Assembly (NCBI GenBank): GCA_963575745.1
Contig: CAUYUJ010002076.1
Coordinates: forward strand, 1 to 35,000
Reading direction: 5' to 3'
DNA length: 35,000 nucleotides
Source of the DNA: Prorocentrum cordatum
Lineage: Eukaryota; Sar; Dinophyceae; Prorocentrales; Prorocentraceae
Position 1 is the first letter of the stretch. Each line of letters begins with the position of its first letter. Positions 8,326-18,200 of the stretch are shown here, one piece after another. The notes below the pieces were generated by a model. That model was not told where the DNA came from, did no database searches, and saw only the letters and a program-made list of their open reading frames with translations. The position numbers were made by a program, and so were the translations under genes.

Positions 8326-10899
8326 ATGGCCCCCAAGAAGCCGGAGCGCCGTCGCTCTTCCAAGCAGCCTCCGAGCTCCCGCCCCACGCGCCCTGCTGCT
8401 GAAGGGTCCCTCCTTCAACGCAAGCAGGACTGCATCGCAGCGTTCAAGCAAGCGGGGTCTGACCGCCCCACGGCCGCCTATAACGGGCTAGCCGAACTGA
8501 ACGCGGACGAGCTCCAGGCAAAGTACGACATGCACAAGTCCAACACGAAGAAGCTTGGCAGCGCCCTTATCCGCATGTGCGCCGCCAACCAGATCAGCTA
8601 CACGCTCGACCACTACCAGCGCAGCAAGCCTAAGCGCACTGGCGGTGACACATCGCACCCACCATCGGGCTCCGCACGTCTTCAGGCTGCGGACACCCAA
8701 TTCATCGCCTTGGACCCTGCCTTTTGGAAGGTCCCTGTTCTTGCCGAACCCACCTCGCCTGACGACGGCAAGACGTACAAGCCCAGCATCAGCCTCCACG
8801 ACTTCGAGAGTGGCGAACGGCTGCTGCAACACCACCTCGGGCAGGGCAAGCGAGCCACGGGCCAGCTCGCGATTGCTGTCATGGGCCCGAAAAACGACAA
8901 CTACGTCGGTACCGAGCTCGCCGTCCCCGTCCTGAAGCGCCACCCCAAGGCGCCCAAAGTGGTCCACACGCACGTCCCCGTGATCGTGTACCAGCTGGGC
9001 ACCAAGGAGGTCGCCTGCACGGAAAAGGTAGCCGTCGCCACCATCGACCCCGCCGACCACGTCTGCTGGATTCGGGCGACCACACACGAGACCGAGGCCA
9101 TTGCCACAGTCCCCTCCATGCACCAGGCCTTCGAGGACCAGTTCTCGGGAGGTGCCCCCGTGAACGGTGGTCCACGCGCCAAGGGCCCTTTTCGAGGCGA
9201 CTCCGCTCCACAGGACAAGGCGCGCCAAAAGCACAAGGAGTCCAAGAAAGACGCACGCCGCCAGGAGCTCGATAGCCAGCTCCAGGACACCTTCAAGGCC
9301 CTCTTCCACGGCAACTTTAAAGCCGTCACCATCCTCGAACCCTGCAAAAGCCTAGGCAGGTTTAGATCGGGCGTCGGAAAGAGGTCCCTGGCTGCCACCT
9401 TCGGCGTCAGTCTCCAAGCGGTCGACAAGGTCCTGGCGGGATCAGGGCAACTCGGTGCCACCTACGACCTCAGCAACGTAGGTGCAGACGAGCCCACCGC
9501 CGACAAGTATCAGACCGTGTGGTTCCCTGAGGACCAGCCCATCACGATGGCAGACGCGTTCCAGAAGTCGGTGGAGCTCAAGGCCCTGGGAGTCGTCAGG
9601 CACGGCAAGTCAGGCCTGCTGGGGATCCGTGTTCCGCGGGGGTCTGACGTCGCCAAGGCCGCTGCTGTCAGCATCCGCGGCTGCGAGGCCACCCTCGCCA
9701 AGACGCGCTACCGCATCACTGGCATTGCGGCACGCCACGCCACGCTGACCCAGCTCGCCAAGACTCTCACGGGCCCGTCCGTCAAATGGGACTGCGAGGT
9801 CTACCACACCGCCTGGGGCCCAGCCACTGCGGCCCAGTTTGCCCTAGTGCGCGCCCATCGGCCCCCACTCACCTATACGGTGCAGGTCGCGGGGTGCTCC
9901 ATCCCGTGGAGCATCGCCGAGGCCCCGCTGGCTGAGGTGGCGCCGAAGCGGGACAACGTTACCATCGTCACGCCTGCCACCATCACAGAGCCTGCGACGC
10001 CGCCAGCCGGTGGTGGCGGCTTCAGCCCCGCCACCGGCACACTCCTCACCAAAGCGGCCCAGAGCCCCTACCTCCACGACCTCATGACTGCCACGCCCAA
10101 AGGCAAGGGCGTCGCACCGCTCCTGACCCCCAAGGAGGAGCCTTTAGCCAAGCGCCACCGCTCCTCCAGCGGGAAACGTGACGCCACGCCGCCCGCAAGG
10201 CCACCCCGCGCCCCAGGCCGCAGCTCTTCTGCGCCCCCTCACGGCACGGACGGAGCCGCTGAACCGACGGCCGCCCCAGGACCAGGTGGCCACGACCCCT
10301 GGCTTGGCACGGCGGCGGCGGAAGGAGGGGGCCACACCGAAGGCGCCGCTGCCACAGCCGCCGAAGTACCAGGTGACGTCGTTGACGTCGAGATCCTCTC
10401 ATCAGGCGATGAATACAGCGAGGCCTCCCACGAACTCAACACCTTCGGCGAGCGCTTCGCATCGGCCTCTAAACCGCCCGATGCTGCCACGACCCGCATC
10501 CAGCACATGGAACAGCAGCACGAGCTACTAGCCACCACGGTGGATAACATGCAGATGCAGCTTGCGGGCGTTCTCTCCTCCCAGGCCACACTCACGGAGC
10601 ACGTTTCAGGGCTGGAACGGGGGCTTGCCACCGTCGTCACCCAGCAACAGACGGCAACCGCCGACGCCGCTGCACTGCGCGGCGACATCCAGACCCTCCT
10701 CGGGCACCTCACGGGAGGCACCATCCACCTGCCACAAGCGGCCACTCTGGAAGCTAAGAAGGAGGAAGCCGCAGCGGCCGCCGAGCCCGCGGCAGCCTGC
10801 AGTGCGACCGACCAGCCAGGCCAGGCCACCCCAGGGACGGGGCCCCCAGGGGCCGACAAAGGCAAGGACAAGGGTCGGGCCACCCAGGACCCGTATTGA
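8326..10899 (+). CDS. LINE-like ORF1 protein (putative RNA-binding, coiled coil)
   Basis: This is an 857-codon frame from ATG at 8326, in a good context (G at -3 and +4), to TGA at 10899. A GTG twelve bases upstream is not needed. The N-terminus is basic (PKKPERRRSSKQ). A globular region follows to about residue 560, with no domain I can name. A disordered Pro/Ala/Thr part contains GGGFSPATG. Residues about 727-795 are rich in heptad-spaced Leu/Met/Val (HMEQQHELLATTVDNMQMQL and on), predicting a coiled coil. The C-terminus is Lys/Asp rich. A basic N-terminus plus a coiled coil upstream of an EEP/RT ORF is typical of LINE ORF1 proteins, which bind element RNA. No CCHC knuckle is visible. The identification rests mainly on position and coiled coil; a host gene is possible but less likely. 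Confidence 0.7.
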   Translation: MAPKKPERRRSSKQPPSSRPTRPAAEGSLLQRKQDCIAAFKQAGSDRPTAAYNGLAELNADELQAKYDMHKSNTKKLGSALIRMCAANQISYTLDHYQRSKPKRTGGDTSHPPSGSARLQAADTQFIALDPAFWKVPVLAEPTSPDDGKTYKPSISLHDFESGERLLQHHLGQGKRATGQLAIAVMGPKNDNYVGTELAVPVLKRHPKAPKVVHTHVPVIVYQLGTKEVACTEKVAVATIDPADHVCWIRATTHETEAIATVPSMHQAFEDQFSGGAPVNGGPRAKGPFRGDSAPQDKARQKHKESKKDARRQELDSQLQDTFKALFHGNFKAVTILEPCKSLGRFRSGVGKRSLAATFGVSLQAVDKVLAGSGQLGATYDLSNVGADEPTADKYQTVWFPEDQPITMADAFQKSVELKALGVVRHGKSGLLGIRVPRGSDVAKAAAVSIRGCEATLAKTRYRITGIAARHATLTQLAKTLTGPSVKWDCEVYHTAWGPATAAQFALVRAHRPPLTYTVQVAGCSIPWSIAEAPLAEVAPKRDNVTIVTPATITEPATPPAGGGGFSPATGTLLTKAAQSPYLHDLMTATPKGKGVAPLLTPKEEPLAKRHRSSSGKRDATPPARPPRAPGRSSSAPPHGTDGAAEPTAAPGPGGHDPWLGTAAAEGGGHTEGAAATAAEVPGDVVDVEILSSGDEYSEASHELNTFGERFASASKPPDAATTRIQHMEQQHELLATTVDNMQMQLAGVLSSQATLTEHVSGLERGLATVVTQQQTATADAAALRGDIQTLLGHLTGGTIHLPQAATLEAKKEEAAAAAEPAAACSATDQPGQATPGTGPPGADKGKDKGRATQDPY
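10015..10030 (+). repeat. GGCGGCTTCAGCCCCG motif, copy 1
   Basis: Inside ORF1, read as GGFSP. Core GGCT-TC-AGCC is a short inverted repeat. Confidence 0.6.
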
Positions 10900-10984
10900 A
10901 GGTGCCTCAGAGAGCCCGCCTCAGCCCTCCGAGGAAGCGCCTTCAGAGGCACCGCTCCCCTCTTCGCGTCGTATCTCTTTCTTG

Positions 10985-11007
10985 TTACCTCATGTCTGTT
11001 TTGGCAG
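10985..11007 (+). promoter_or_regulatory. Candidate splice acceptor after ORF1
   Basis: The sequence before it is T/C-rich (CGTATCTCTTTCTTGTTACC, then TGTCTGTTTTGGCAG), with AG at 11006-11007. It lies about 107 bases after the ORF1 stop and 64 bases before the next ATG (11071), where an acceptor separating ORF1 from the next cistron would be expected. The evidence is sequence form only. Confidence 0.3.
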
Positions 11008-11070
11008 CAGCACGCGCAAGCTCTCTGGTGTAGGGACACCCGTAGTCTTGCAGGGGGCGTGATTGTAGCG

Positions 11071-11343
11071 ATGTACATGAGCATTCAGGGGTGTATGAGG
11101 ACGTGTGCTGCCACGCAGCTTTCGGCTCATCGCTCGCGCCGCCCGCCAGGCCTCGCCATCATGCGGCGCCTCGCCTGCGGCCTGGCCCTCCCCTCGCTGG
11201 CTGGAGCACACCCGTCTTCAGGCGGTGCGCCCCAGCACGGAGGAGAGGCTTTCCTGCGACATGCGGAGCGTAGGACGTTCTTCTACCTTTACGATGACAG
11301 CATCTACAAATACGATCACAGCGCCATTTGGACCCGATCGTGA
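11071..11343 (+). pseudogene. Short Tyr-rich frame after ORF1, probable fragment
   Basis: A 90-codon frame from ATG at 11071 (the frame is open from 11059) to TGA at 11343. It starts with a Cys/Ala/Arg-rich part and ends in the protein-like FFYLYDDSIYKYDHSAIWTR. Similar aromatic-rich peptide continues at 11440-11563 in another frame (DFDGYYYAYAEYQHASYEHA) and near 11602-11650 in a third (CKFSYEGYHHSIRRL). This suggests one protein broken by several indels. I do not recognise a family. Confidence 0.35.
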
Positions 11344-12199
11344 ACAGCACCGCCGCCGCTGGTCCGTGCGGCACCGGGCTGCTGGGCGCCCCCGCGAGCG
11401 CCTGGCCTGAGCAGCACCAGGGGCCCTGCCCCACGCGCTGCCCCCCTGGGACTTCGACGGCTACTACTATGCCTACGCCGAGTACCAGCACGCCTCCTAC
11501 GAGCACGCCCTCGTCAACTACGACACATGCATCGCAGTCGACCGCCGATTTTGCCGCAGCTGAGCTGACTCCTGCGTCCTCCGGCCACGCCTCGCACCGC
11601 ATGCAAGTTCAGCTACGAGGGCTACCATCACTCAATACGACGCCTGCGGTCGACCGTCGTACAGCATATCCTCGATGGCACCCTGTCTTCAGCTTGTCCT
11701 CGACCGTCGTGCAGCATATCCTCGACAGGGCCGCTGGCAAGGCCCAGGCACGCAGTGGCGGCTTCAGCCCCGCTGCAGTGCCCTGGCTGCCACCGCCCCC
11801 GCATGAGGCAACGCACGCCGCGCACGACCACCTGCGAGAGTTACCACCGACCACGACGCCTGCCGCCGTACGTCGCACCGTGTACCCTCCAGAGTGTCGC
11901 ACCCCCACAGCGTGCCGACCTGACAGCTTCGACATTACTGACAGCGGTGGGCCGTGCCACGCTGGAAACCACGCCGCTGAGCCAGCGCCGCAGACAGCTC
12001 CACCGTGGCCCCCACAGACCACAGGCGCCTCGCTGCGAGCCATCTGGCTCCTCGTGCCCTACCTGTGCATCACCGTGGAGCCCAACACGCTATGTGGGCT
12101 GCTAATTATGGCCGTGCTTAGCACCCACGCACACGGCCTGACTACCAGCAACACAGCGAGTCCCGCTCCCCCTCTGCGCGCCAGGGGTGAACCTGATGA
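11344..12199 (+). other. Decayed coding-like stretch, frames switch repeatedly
   Basis: No single frame is convincing throughout. One frame is open from 11328 to 12701 but begins at a TTG and is Pro/Thr/Ser-rich over most of its length. Only its part near 12030-12150, with a hydrophobic LRAIWLLVPYLCITV and LCGLLIMAVLSTHAHGL, looks like protein, possibly a membrane segment. A 29-nt phrase (TCGACCGTCGTACAGCATAT and on) at about 11648-11677 recurs at about 11699-11728, a local tandem duplication. One copy of the GGCGGCTTCAGCCCCG motif is at 11757. Three stops at 12188-12199 close the frame that the next ORF uses. Confidence 0.45.
11757..11772 (+). repeat. GGCGGCTTCAGCCCCG motif, copy 2
   Basis: In the decayed stretch. 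The match to copy 3 extends to about 35-40 bases (CGCAGTGGCGGCTTCAGCCC then CGCTGCAG and CTGGCTG), longer than the motif itself. Confidence 0.65.
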
Positions 12200-12370
12200 G
12201 GACCCCGCCTTCTGGCACCTGGTGAGGACCATCAGGACGTTTACTGGGCATGGCTCGAGGACTGCGTCCCGCACGTCCTGGCGACGCTCCATCTGCCACA
12301 GTGCGACCACCTTTCCCAGGAGGACTCCGCGGAGAAAAACGACGCCCTGCGACACCGCACCGCGGTCGAC

Positions 12371-14344
12371 ATGTGCGAGGATATCTGGCACAGAGCGGGC
12401 CCCGACAGACAGCGCACCAACCGCAACCTCACTCGTATCCAGGGCAGCCACGAGTACCCCACCCGCTACTTTGGCCTCCTTCTGGAATACCAGGGCGCTC
12501 GTGCCCAGCTCGTCGGCCCTGAGGCTTTCGCGGCACCACTGCCGCCATACCTCTCACGGGCCCACGCCTTGCTGCCAAGAGGCCTCCCTCCGCCCGACCA
12601 AGACGCCCTGGCGTATCTCGTGGATGCGATCCCGCACCACCCGCCAGACCTGCAGCCGCTTGTCGAGGCGGAGCTCGCCGCGGCACCGATGGAACCGCTA
12701 AACCTACCACCGCCCGCTGGCCCCCCCGCCCAAAACGCCACGTGTGACCAGCCCGCGGCCGACGCTGAACCGCTTCTGCTCCAGCACGCAGCTGCCAGCG
12801 ATATCAGCAACATATCCCTGGACTCGTTCCACGTGTCGGACGATAGCCAGAACGACTCCATCCACGACACGGAAACCCAGGACCCCGACGGCACGCCACC
12901 GCCAAGTGACGCTGCCCAGCGCGACCGTGACAGCGATCCCCACACAGGGCGCTCCCGGTCGCGTAGCGGTGCGCCCAACAACTCGGCCCAGGCTGACCCC
13001 AGCGCACAGCTCAGCGACGCCGAAGGTGCCACCGTCGCCGACGAGCCAGGCCATGCCACCGCACCGCCAGCTCCCACCAGCCCGCGCAGTGGCGGCTTCA
13101 GCCCCGCTGCAGCACTGGCTGGACCTGGGCGTCTTCAGACCTCAGGTGGCAGGACCCCGTCCCGCACCCTTGTCCGCCGAGCTAACTCGACTGACTCCAA
13201 CTCCAGCCCCGTCGACCACTGGCAGGCTGGCCTCGACAACGATCCCATCGAGGACGCGGACCCCGACGCCAGCGGCTCCCATGAGGCCCCGCACAGCGCA
13301 GCGGCCTCTCGACGCTGCGGCTGTCTCATCTGCCTCTTCGTGGTCACGTACGCCATCTTGGTAGCCATGCCGTACCAGGACCAGATCGACGGGTACCTGC
13401 CGACACCGAGCCGAGACCCCAGCTACCGGCAGCGACGACGCCGTGAAGCTGCGGCACCAGGCCCATCCGTGTCCACTACGCCCCGACGCACAATAGCATA
13501 CGACGCCGCGCCCGCCTTGTGGGGTCTTCTCAAGTGGACCAGCGCCAAACTCAGAGACATTGTCTCGGGCGGAGCCAGCGCAGTCGGGTCTGGCCTCTGG
13601 GGCGCCCTGAAATGGGCCAGCGGCAAACTCGGAGCTATCGCCACAGGCGGAGTGGTTTGCGGTCTCCTCCTGGTCGGCGCCAAACTTCTCGCTCAAGGAG
13701 CCGTCGGACACGTAGGAGCCCGCATCTGTGCGCGCGTCCTGGACTCACCCACGGCCCAGTGGTGCCTCCGCTGTTGCCAACCGATCAGGAGCCCGCGCGA
13801 TGAGGCCCCACACACGCTTCCGCGCACGCATCCCGACGACCCCGAGAGCCAGCACGTGCATCCCCTTCGACACCCGCTGCTACAGGAACACTACGCCGCT
13901 GCAGTTGCCGCCGCAGTCGCCGATGTCACCACCGCCACCACCGCCGCCATCGTTGAAGTCACTGCCGCGGTATCGCGAGCCTCGTCTGTCACGCCACGGT
14001 CGACCAGCCCGTCCCCGCGAGACGGCCCCACAAGCGGCGCGCACGTGAGCGCACCCTCGACGGCGACGGCGTGCACGGAGCGCCCGACGACGAAGCGGAT
14101 GCAAGCAACGCCCGTGGTTCCTCTTCCGACATGGACACCCAACCACCACGACGGCGAGCACGCCACGCATCACCCGCCAGGCCCCAGGCGCCTTCAGGCC
14201 CTGGTACGCCCCACCCAGCCCTCTGGCCACCGACGCGCAACTTACGCAGCACCATCCAGCGCGACCCAGCGGTCCCCGTGCCGCCGACGAGCATCCTCAC
14301 CTCCCTGTACCAGAACGGCTTTGCGCTTGGTAACAGTGGCGTGA
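12371..14344 (+). CDS. LINE-associated ORF with membrane segments (unknown function)
   Basis: A 657-codon frame from ATG at 12371, open from 12200, where it already reads as protein (EDHQDVYWAWLEDCVPHVLA), so the true start may lie upstream across a frameshift. The first 120 residues look folded (RYFGLLLEYQGARAQLVGPE). A long Ser/Asp/Pro-rich region follows with SGGFSPAAA. Around 13313-13375 is a likely membrane span (CLICLFVVTYAILVAM). At 13517-13655 two 26-residue repeats, LWGLLKWTSAKL and LWGALKWASGKL, lead into another hydrophobic stretch (GVVCGLLLVGAKLLAQ). The last ~100 residues look like a wrong frame; the sensible sequence continues one frame back from about 14040. I recognise no family; membrane location is inferred. 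Confidence 0.45.
   Translation: MCEDIWHRAGPDRQRTNRNLTRIQGSHEYPTRYFGLLLEYQGARAQLVGPEAFAAPLPPYLSRAHALLPRGLPPPDQDALAYLVDAIPHHPPDLQPLVEAELAAAPMEPLNLPPPAGPPAQNATCDQPAADAEPLLLQHAAASDISNISLDSFHVSDDSQNDSIHDTETQDPDGTPPPSDAAQRDRDSDPHTGRSRSRSGAPNNSAQADPSAQLSDAEGATVADEPGHATAPPAPTSPRSGGFSPAAALAGPGRLQTSGGRTPSRTLVRRANSTDSNSSPVDHWQAGLDNDPIEDADPDASGSHEAPHSAAASRRCGCLICLFVVTYAILVAMPYQDQIDGYLPTPSRDPSYRQRRRREAAAPGPSVSTTPRRTIAYDAAPALWGLLKWTSAKLRDIVSGGASAVGSGLWGALKWASGKLGAIATGGVVCGLLLVGAKLLAQGAVGHVGARICARVLDSPTAQWCLRCCQPIRSPRDEAPHTLPRTHPDDPESQHVHPLRHPLLQEHYAAAVAAAVADVTTATTAAIVEVTAAVSRASSVTPRSTSPSPRDGPTSGAHVSAPSTATACTERPTTKRMQATPVVPLPTWTPNHHDGEHATHHPPGPRRLQALVRPTQPSGHRRATYAAPSSATQRSPCRRRASSPPCTRTALRLVTVA
13091..13106 (+). 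repeat. GGCGGCTTCAGCCCCG motif, copy 3
   Basis: In the membrane-segment ORF, read as SGGFSPAAA. Flanks match copy 2. Confidence 0.65.
13517..13655 (+). repeat. 78-bp internal repeat encoding two amphipathic helices
   Basis: The coding phrases starting at 13517 and 13595 are 78 nt apart and encode LWGLLKWTSAKLRDIVSGG and LWGALKWASGKLGAIATGG. Each has Leu/Trp/Ile on one helical face and Lys/Ser on the other. The conservation is stronger in protein than in DNA, which argues for past selection. Confidence 0.6.
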
Positions 14345-15231
14345 CTACGGAGGACATCGAAGACGCCCTGCGACTCTACGACCATCCTCGATTCACCCAT
14401 GACCCAACGCTCCAAGCGTTGGCGCCGTGGACTGACATCATGCAGAGGCCCCCGAACCGACTCATTTGGGTACTGGAAGACTCGGGCGGGAACTCAGGCG
14501 AGACGATCTTCCCCTACCTCACGTGGGACCTCCGTGCTCCTACCACTGACACGCCCACGGTCTTCTGGCACGGGACCCGCGGCGACCTTGCGGCCCGTCT
14601 CGCTTTCAACGGAGGTCACCTCCTGCCGGGCCCCCGCCGTGAAGCGAAGGGCCGAACCGCCACAAATGTCGGCCGCGCGTACGTGGGTGTGCACCCGTCG
14701 CTGGCCGCGTGGTACGCGGTGCCGCCTCGCCCGCCCCGCAGCCTCGAAGACGACACCCTCGCCTGGGGACCCATCGCGCTCTGGATGTGCGAGGCTACCA
14801 AACCGCCGCGCGGTGAGAACTGGCACAACTTCGTGAACGGGGAGGCTCACGGAGCGCGCCTCATCTACCCACGGGTCCTGGGCCTCCTCATCCGCATGGA
14901 CTGGTGTGCCCCCACCGAAGCTGCCTCCAGGTGCCGTGCCCTCCCGCACACCTGTGGCATGGGCGACTGCACGCACGCCCTCCACATTGCCGGCTTCGAT
15001 CACCCAGACCTCCGCGAGGCGGCTGAAGCCCGCGACCAGGAGGCAAAGATCTGGCGCCGGCTGGACACCGTGGCAGCGTGGCCACCGCCACAGGCACTAT
15101 ACTCGCCAGAGGCAGCGCGAGCATGGGCTACACAGCACTACGACACCGAAGCAGCCACCAGGGCCGACCCCAACCAGCCCCGTCCGCGCGTGCCTCGCTT
15201 CGCAAGCTCCAGCTGGACCCGCAGCCACTGA
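14131..15231 (+). CDS. ORF with PARP/ART-like HGT motif inside the LINE-like block
   Basis: The frame is open from before 14071; the first ATG is at 14131 (366 codons). After a disordered start it carries FWHGTR with His at 14569-14571, a spacer with FNGGHLLPGP, then GRAYVGVHPSLAAWYAV from 14671. The order 'W-H-G-T-R, ~30 residues, G-x-Y-x-G-x-x-P-x-x-A-x-x-Y' is the pattern of the NAD-binding core of ADP-ribosyltransferases of the PARP/tRNA-phosphotransferase fold (HxT, then GxY with a Tyr). A catalytic Glu is not certain. Two Cys/His clusters follow near 14890-14990. The frame ends at 15231, while the protein-like sequence goes on one frame back from about 15200. Function is inferred; related HGT-bearing ORFs occur, as I recall, in other dinoflagellate repeats. 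Confidence 0.45.
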   Translation: MDTQPPRRRARHASPARPQAPSGPGTPHPALWPPTRNLRSTIQRDPAVPVPPTSILTSLYQNGFALGNSGVTTEDIEDALRLYDHPRFTHDPTLQALAPWTDIMQRPPNRLIWVLEDSGGNSGETIFPYLTWDLRAPTTDTPTVFWHGTRGDLAARLAFNGGHLLPGPRREAKGRTATNVGRAYVGVHPSLAAWYAVPPRPPRSLEDDTLAWGPIALWMCEATKPPRGENWHNFVNGEAHGARLIYPRVLGLLIRMDWCAPTEAASRCRALPHTCGMGDCTHALHIAGFDHPDLREAAEARDQEAKIWRRLDTVAAWPPPQALYSPEAARAWATQHYDTEAATRADPNQPRPRVPRFASSSWTRSH

Positions 15232-18200
15232 TCGACCTGGTGTACACTGCCACGGCGCAGGCTGTACCCGAGCGGTGGCAGTCTGACGTACGAGCGCCGC
15301 GCCCCAGCGGCTCCAGCCCTGGGGCCGCGTCTGGCCCATCGCACACCTCTCAGCCAGGTGCCGCCTCGGGACACAGTCCAGACCGCTCACCGACGGCATC
15401 GGGAGCCGACGACCGCCGCACGCCGTCCCTTATCAGCGCGGCCGCCGCCCTCGCCCGAGGCCATGCTCGCTCACGGCGCTCCGCCTCACGTTCGTCACGG
15501 CAGAGCGGCGGCAACTCCGCCTCTGACAGCAGCGACATCGATACGTGGGAGCACATCGAGACGGAAGAGGAGCCGACCGCCTACCACGTCCTCGCCTTCC
15601 ACGTCCGCGATGTGCGGTCCCGTGTGAACGCCCCTGGCGTCGAGGTCTGGCTCGACCCAGGCGAGCATCACGATGGCGCCTACCTACCGTGGGGGGCGAC
15701 CGTTGTGGGCCACCGCGTTACTGACCCTGCGGTTGCGGGTCGCGATGGCTGGGTCATCCTTCACCACGACCACGGCGACACCACCACCAGGCTCTGGGCA
15801 CCGACCCAAGTCCACGTCAAGGCGGACGACACTTGGCGCACGGTCATGATCGCAGCGGACCTGGGGCCCCAGTGGATCGAGCGCCATGCTGACGACGCTC
15901 GCCTCCCCGCGGAGGCGGTCCGCACTACAGGCCAGTCCTGGTTCGCCGACGTCTGGCCTTTGTGGGATCGACCCCGACCCCACCCAGACGACGCAGTCAC
16001 CGACGAGCAAGCGTTCCCGCCCCTACCAGGACGCTGGATTTGCCTACAGTGCCGATTCCAATGCTGCCAGTATTGTGCTGCCCGCCGCAACACGCAGCTC
16101 GGCACCTCGGGCCAACCGACGTGCCCGGACTGCTCCCTCAGCGGACTGCGTGCACCTATGGACTGGTCCACGGACTACTCTTGCAACAGCTGGACGTGCG
16201 TGTACAGCACCGACGACAGGGCTGCCGACACATGCTGCCTCTCCAGCAGATGCCCGCATCCGCCTCGTCCGCACAGCCTGTTCGACGTCCGTGCCACAGG
16301 GATGCCTCCGCACATCCTCGCCCGCCAATACGGCAACGCGCCAGCCCAGCACGACCTCATGGAGCCCCCCCGAGCGCCTTCAGGCCCCGGGGGGGAGCCT
16401 CCGCAACCAGGCCAAGCAGGATACCAGGGCCAATGGTATCTACCACCGAGGCCGCGTCGCGTCCCCAAGCAGGGATTGCCCGACGGCACGAGGCGGCCAC
16501 CAGGGTTCACAGGGACGGGGATGCCTGAAGACCCGTCTCCCGACCAACCGCTGTGGAAGGAAGGCTACGTGCTCTTCGGCCCGCACCAGGCCCTCAAGGA
16601 GGATTTCATCTTCAACAAAGCGGTGCGCCGACCTTACTCCCTAGCCATCACCAACATGTACAGGGATCGTGTCACAGTCAGGACCGTCTGCGAGTCTATC
16701 GCCGAGCGCATCCACACTACCCGCGCGCGCTGGCGGGATGTGGTACTGTACTGGGATGCCGAGGGCGGCCCTGGGCCTCAAGCTCTCGACTACGGCATGC
16801 GCCTCTGTGACGCCATGGTGAGTCGTGCCACGACCGAAGCCGAGTTGAACCACGACCGCAGCAACCGTGGTAGCTTCTGTCTCTATGGACCAGCGCACCA
16901 GCGGGCTGTGAACATCACGGTGCTCCCCGAGCCGCAGAACATTGACTTCGTGGAGCATGTACGGCGCTACTCACCTGACGGGGAGACTTACCCAGACCAT
17001 GCCTTCGAGCACGTCTACCAGGGCTGGCGGCGGCCCGACGTGCCGCCCATCCTCCCCGACACCCGCCCGCTCTCGAGAGCCGACCAGCAGCGCTACCAGC
17101 AGCACCAGCAGCGCACCCAGCAGCGCGACCAACGCGACGCAGGTCAGCCGAGCACGCCACGCAACCGCTCTCCCGCGCGCGTCCCGACAGGCGACAGAGC
17201 GGTGTACGGCGGGGGCGCCGCCTACCACCGTGGCCCCATTGGTGCCAGGCCCGCGGCGGCAGGGGCAGCCGCCTCCAGCTACGGCCACGTCCCCCACGCC
17301 AGGGTGCACCCAGCGGTCGTCGGCTACCCGCGCGCACTCGAGCAGGCCCCCCCACGGGCCACCTCGCCCGCGCCAGGGTCCACGCGTGCCTGGGGCCATT
17401 ACCCAGGCCGCCACGACAGCACCGCCAGCAACCAGTCCGCAGCGGCACCCCCTGCGGCTTCAGCCCAGGGGGCTGCTCCAAGCCGCGGCAGGACAGGGCG
17501 CCCCGCAGGATGGCGCGAGGCGAACGTGCGCGCCTGGCAACCGCGCCAACACACGCCCCCGCCAAACGTGGCCGCAGCGCAGCGCCCTGCCCAGGCAAAG
17601 CCCGCCCCCCCTGAGCGCGAGCGGCAGCCGCTCGTCCCGCTCGTCCTCACGCACACCCAGGCACACCGCAGCGCCTCCCCGCGGCACAGCGAGGGTAGTG
17701 CCCACCGCGTCAGCCCCCGGCCTGACGCCGCCGACCCTGACCAGGCTGCAGCCTCGGCGGCGGGCGGCACAGGCGGCTCCCGCCCGCCCAGCCCAGCACC
17801 CAGCGCAGCGCCGATCCGCTCCCCGAGCAGGGCGGACTCTGCGCGCGCCAACGCCCAGGCGGCCTCGCCACGTGACCGCCACACGGGCGGGCGCGTCCCG
17901 CGCAGCCGGCCCAGCAGCCGCCACCGCTCGCGCAAGCCCCCTGGGAGTTCCACGAGCTCGCCGCCCCGCGAGACTCAGGCTGACGCCCAAGCCCCCGAGG
18001 TGGTGCCACGTTTCGGTGCCGGCGCCAAAGACCCTAACGAGGTCGACCTCGAGCCGACGCCGTCCACGGACCAGGAGCTGCCACCGCCCACCCGCGTCGT
18101 CGCCCCCGACGAGGCGCCGACCTTCGACCCCTTCAAGCACAAGTACTCCGTCAAGGACCTCGCGGCGGGCTTCGGCGGCGGCTCACCGCTGTCTCCTCAG

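Noticed and set aside
8488-9309. Minus-strand frame of 273 codons opposite ORF1
   Set aside because: Antisense shadow of ORF1 in GC-rich DNA; no motif.
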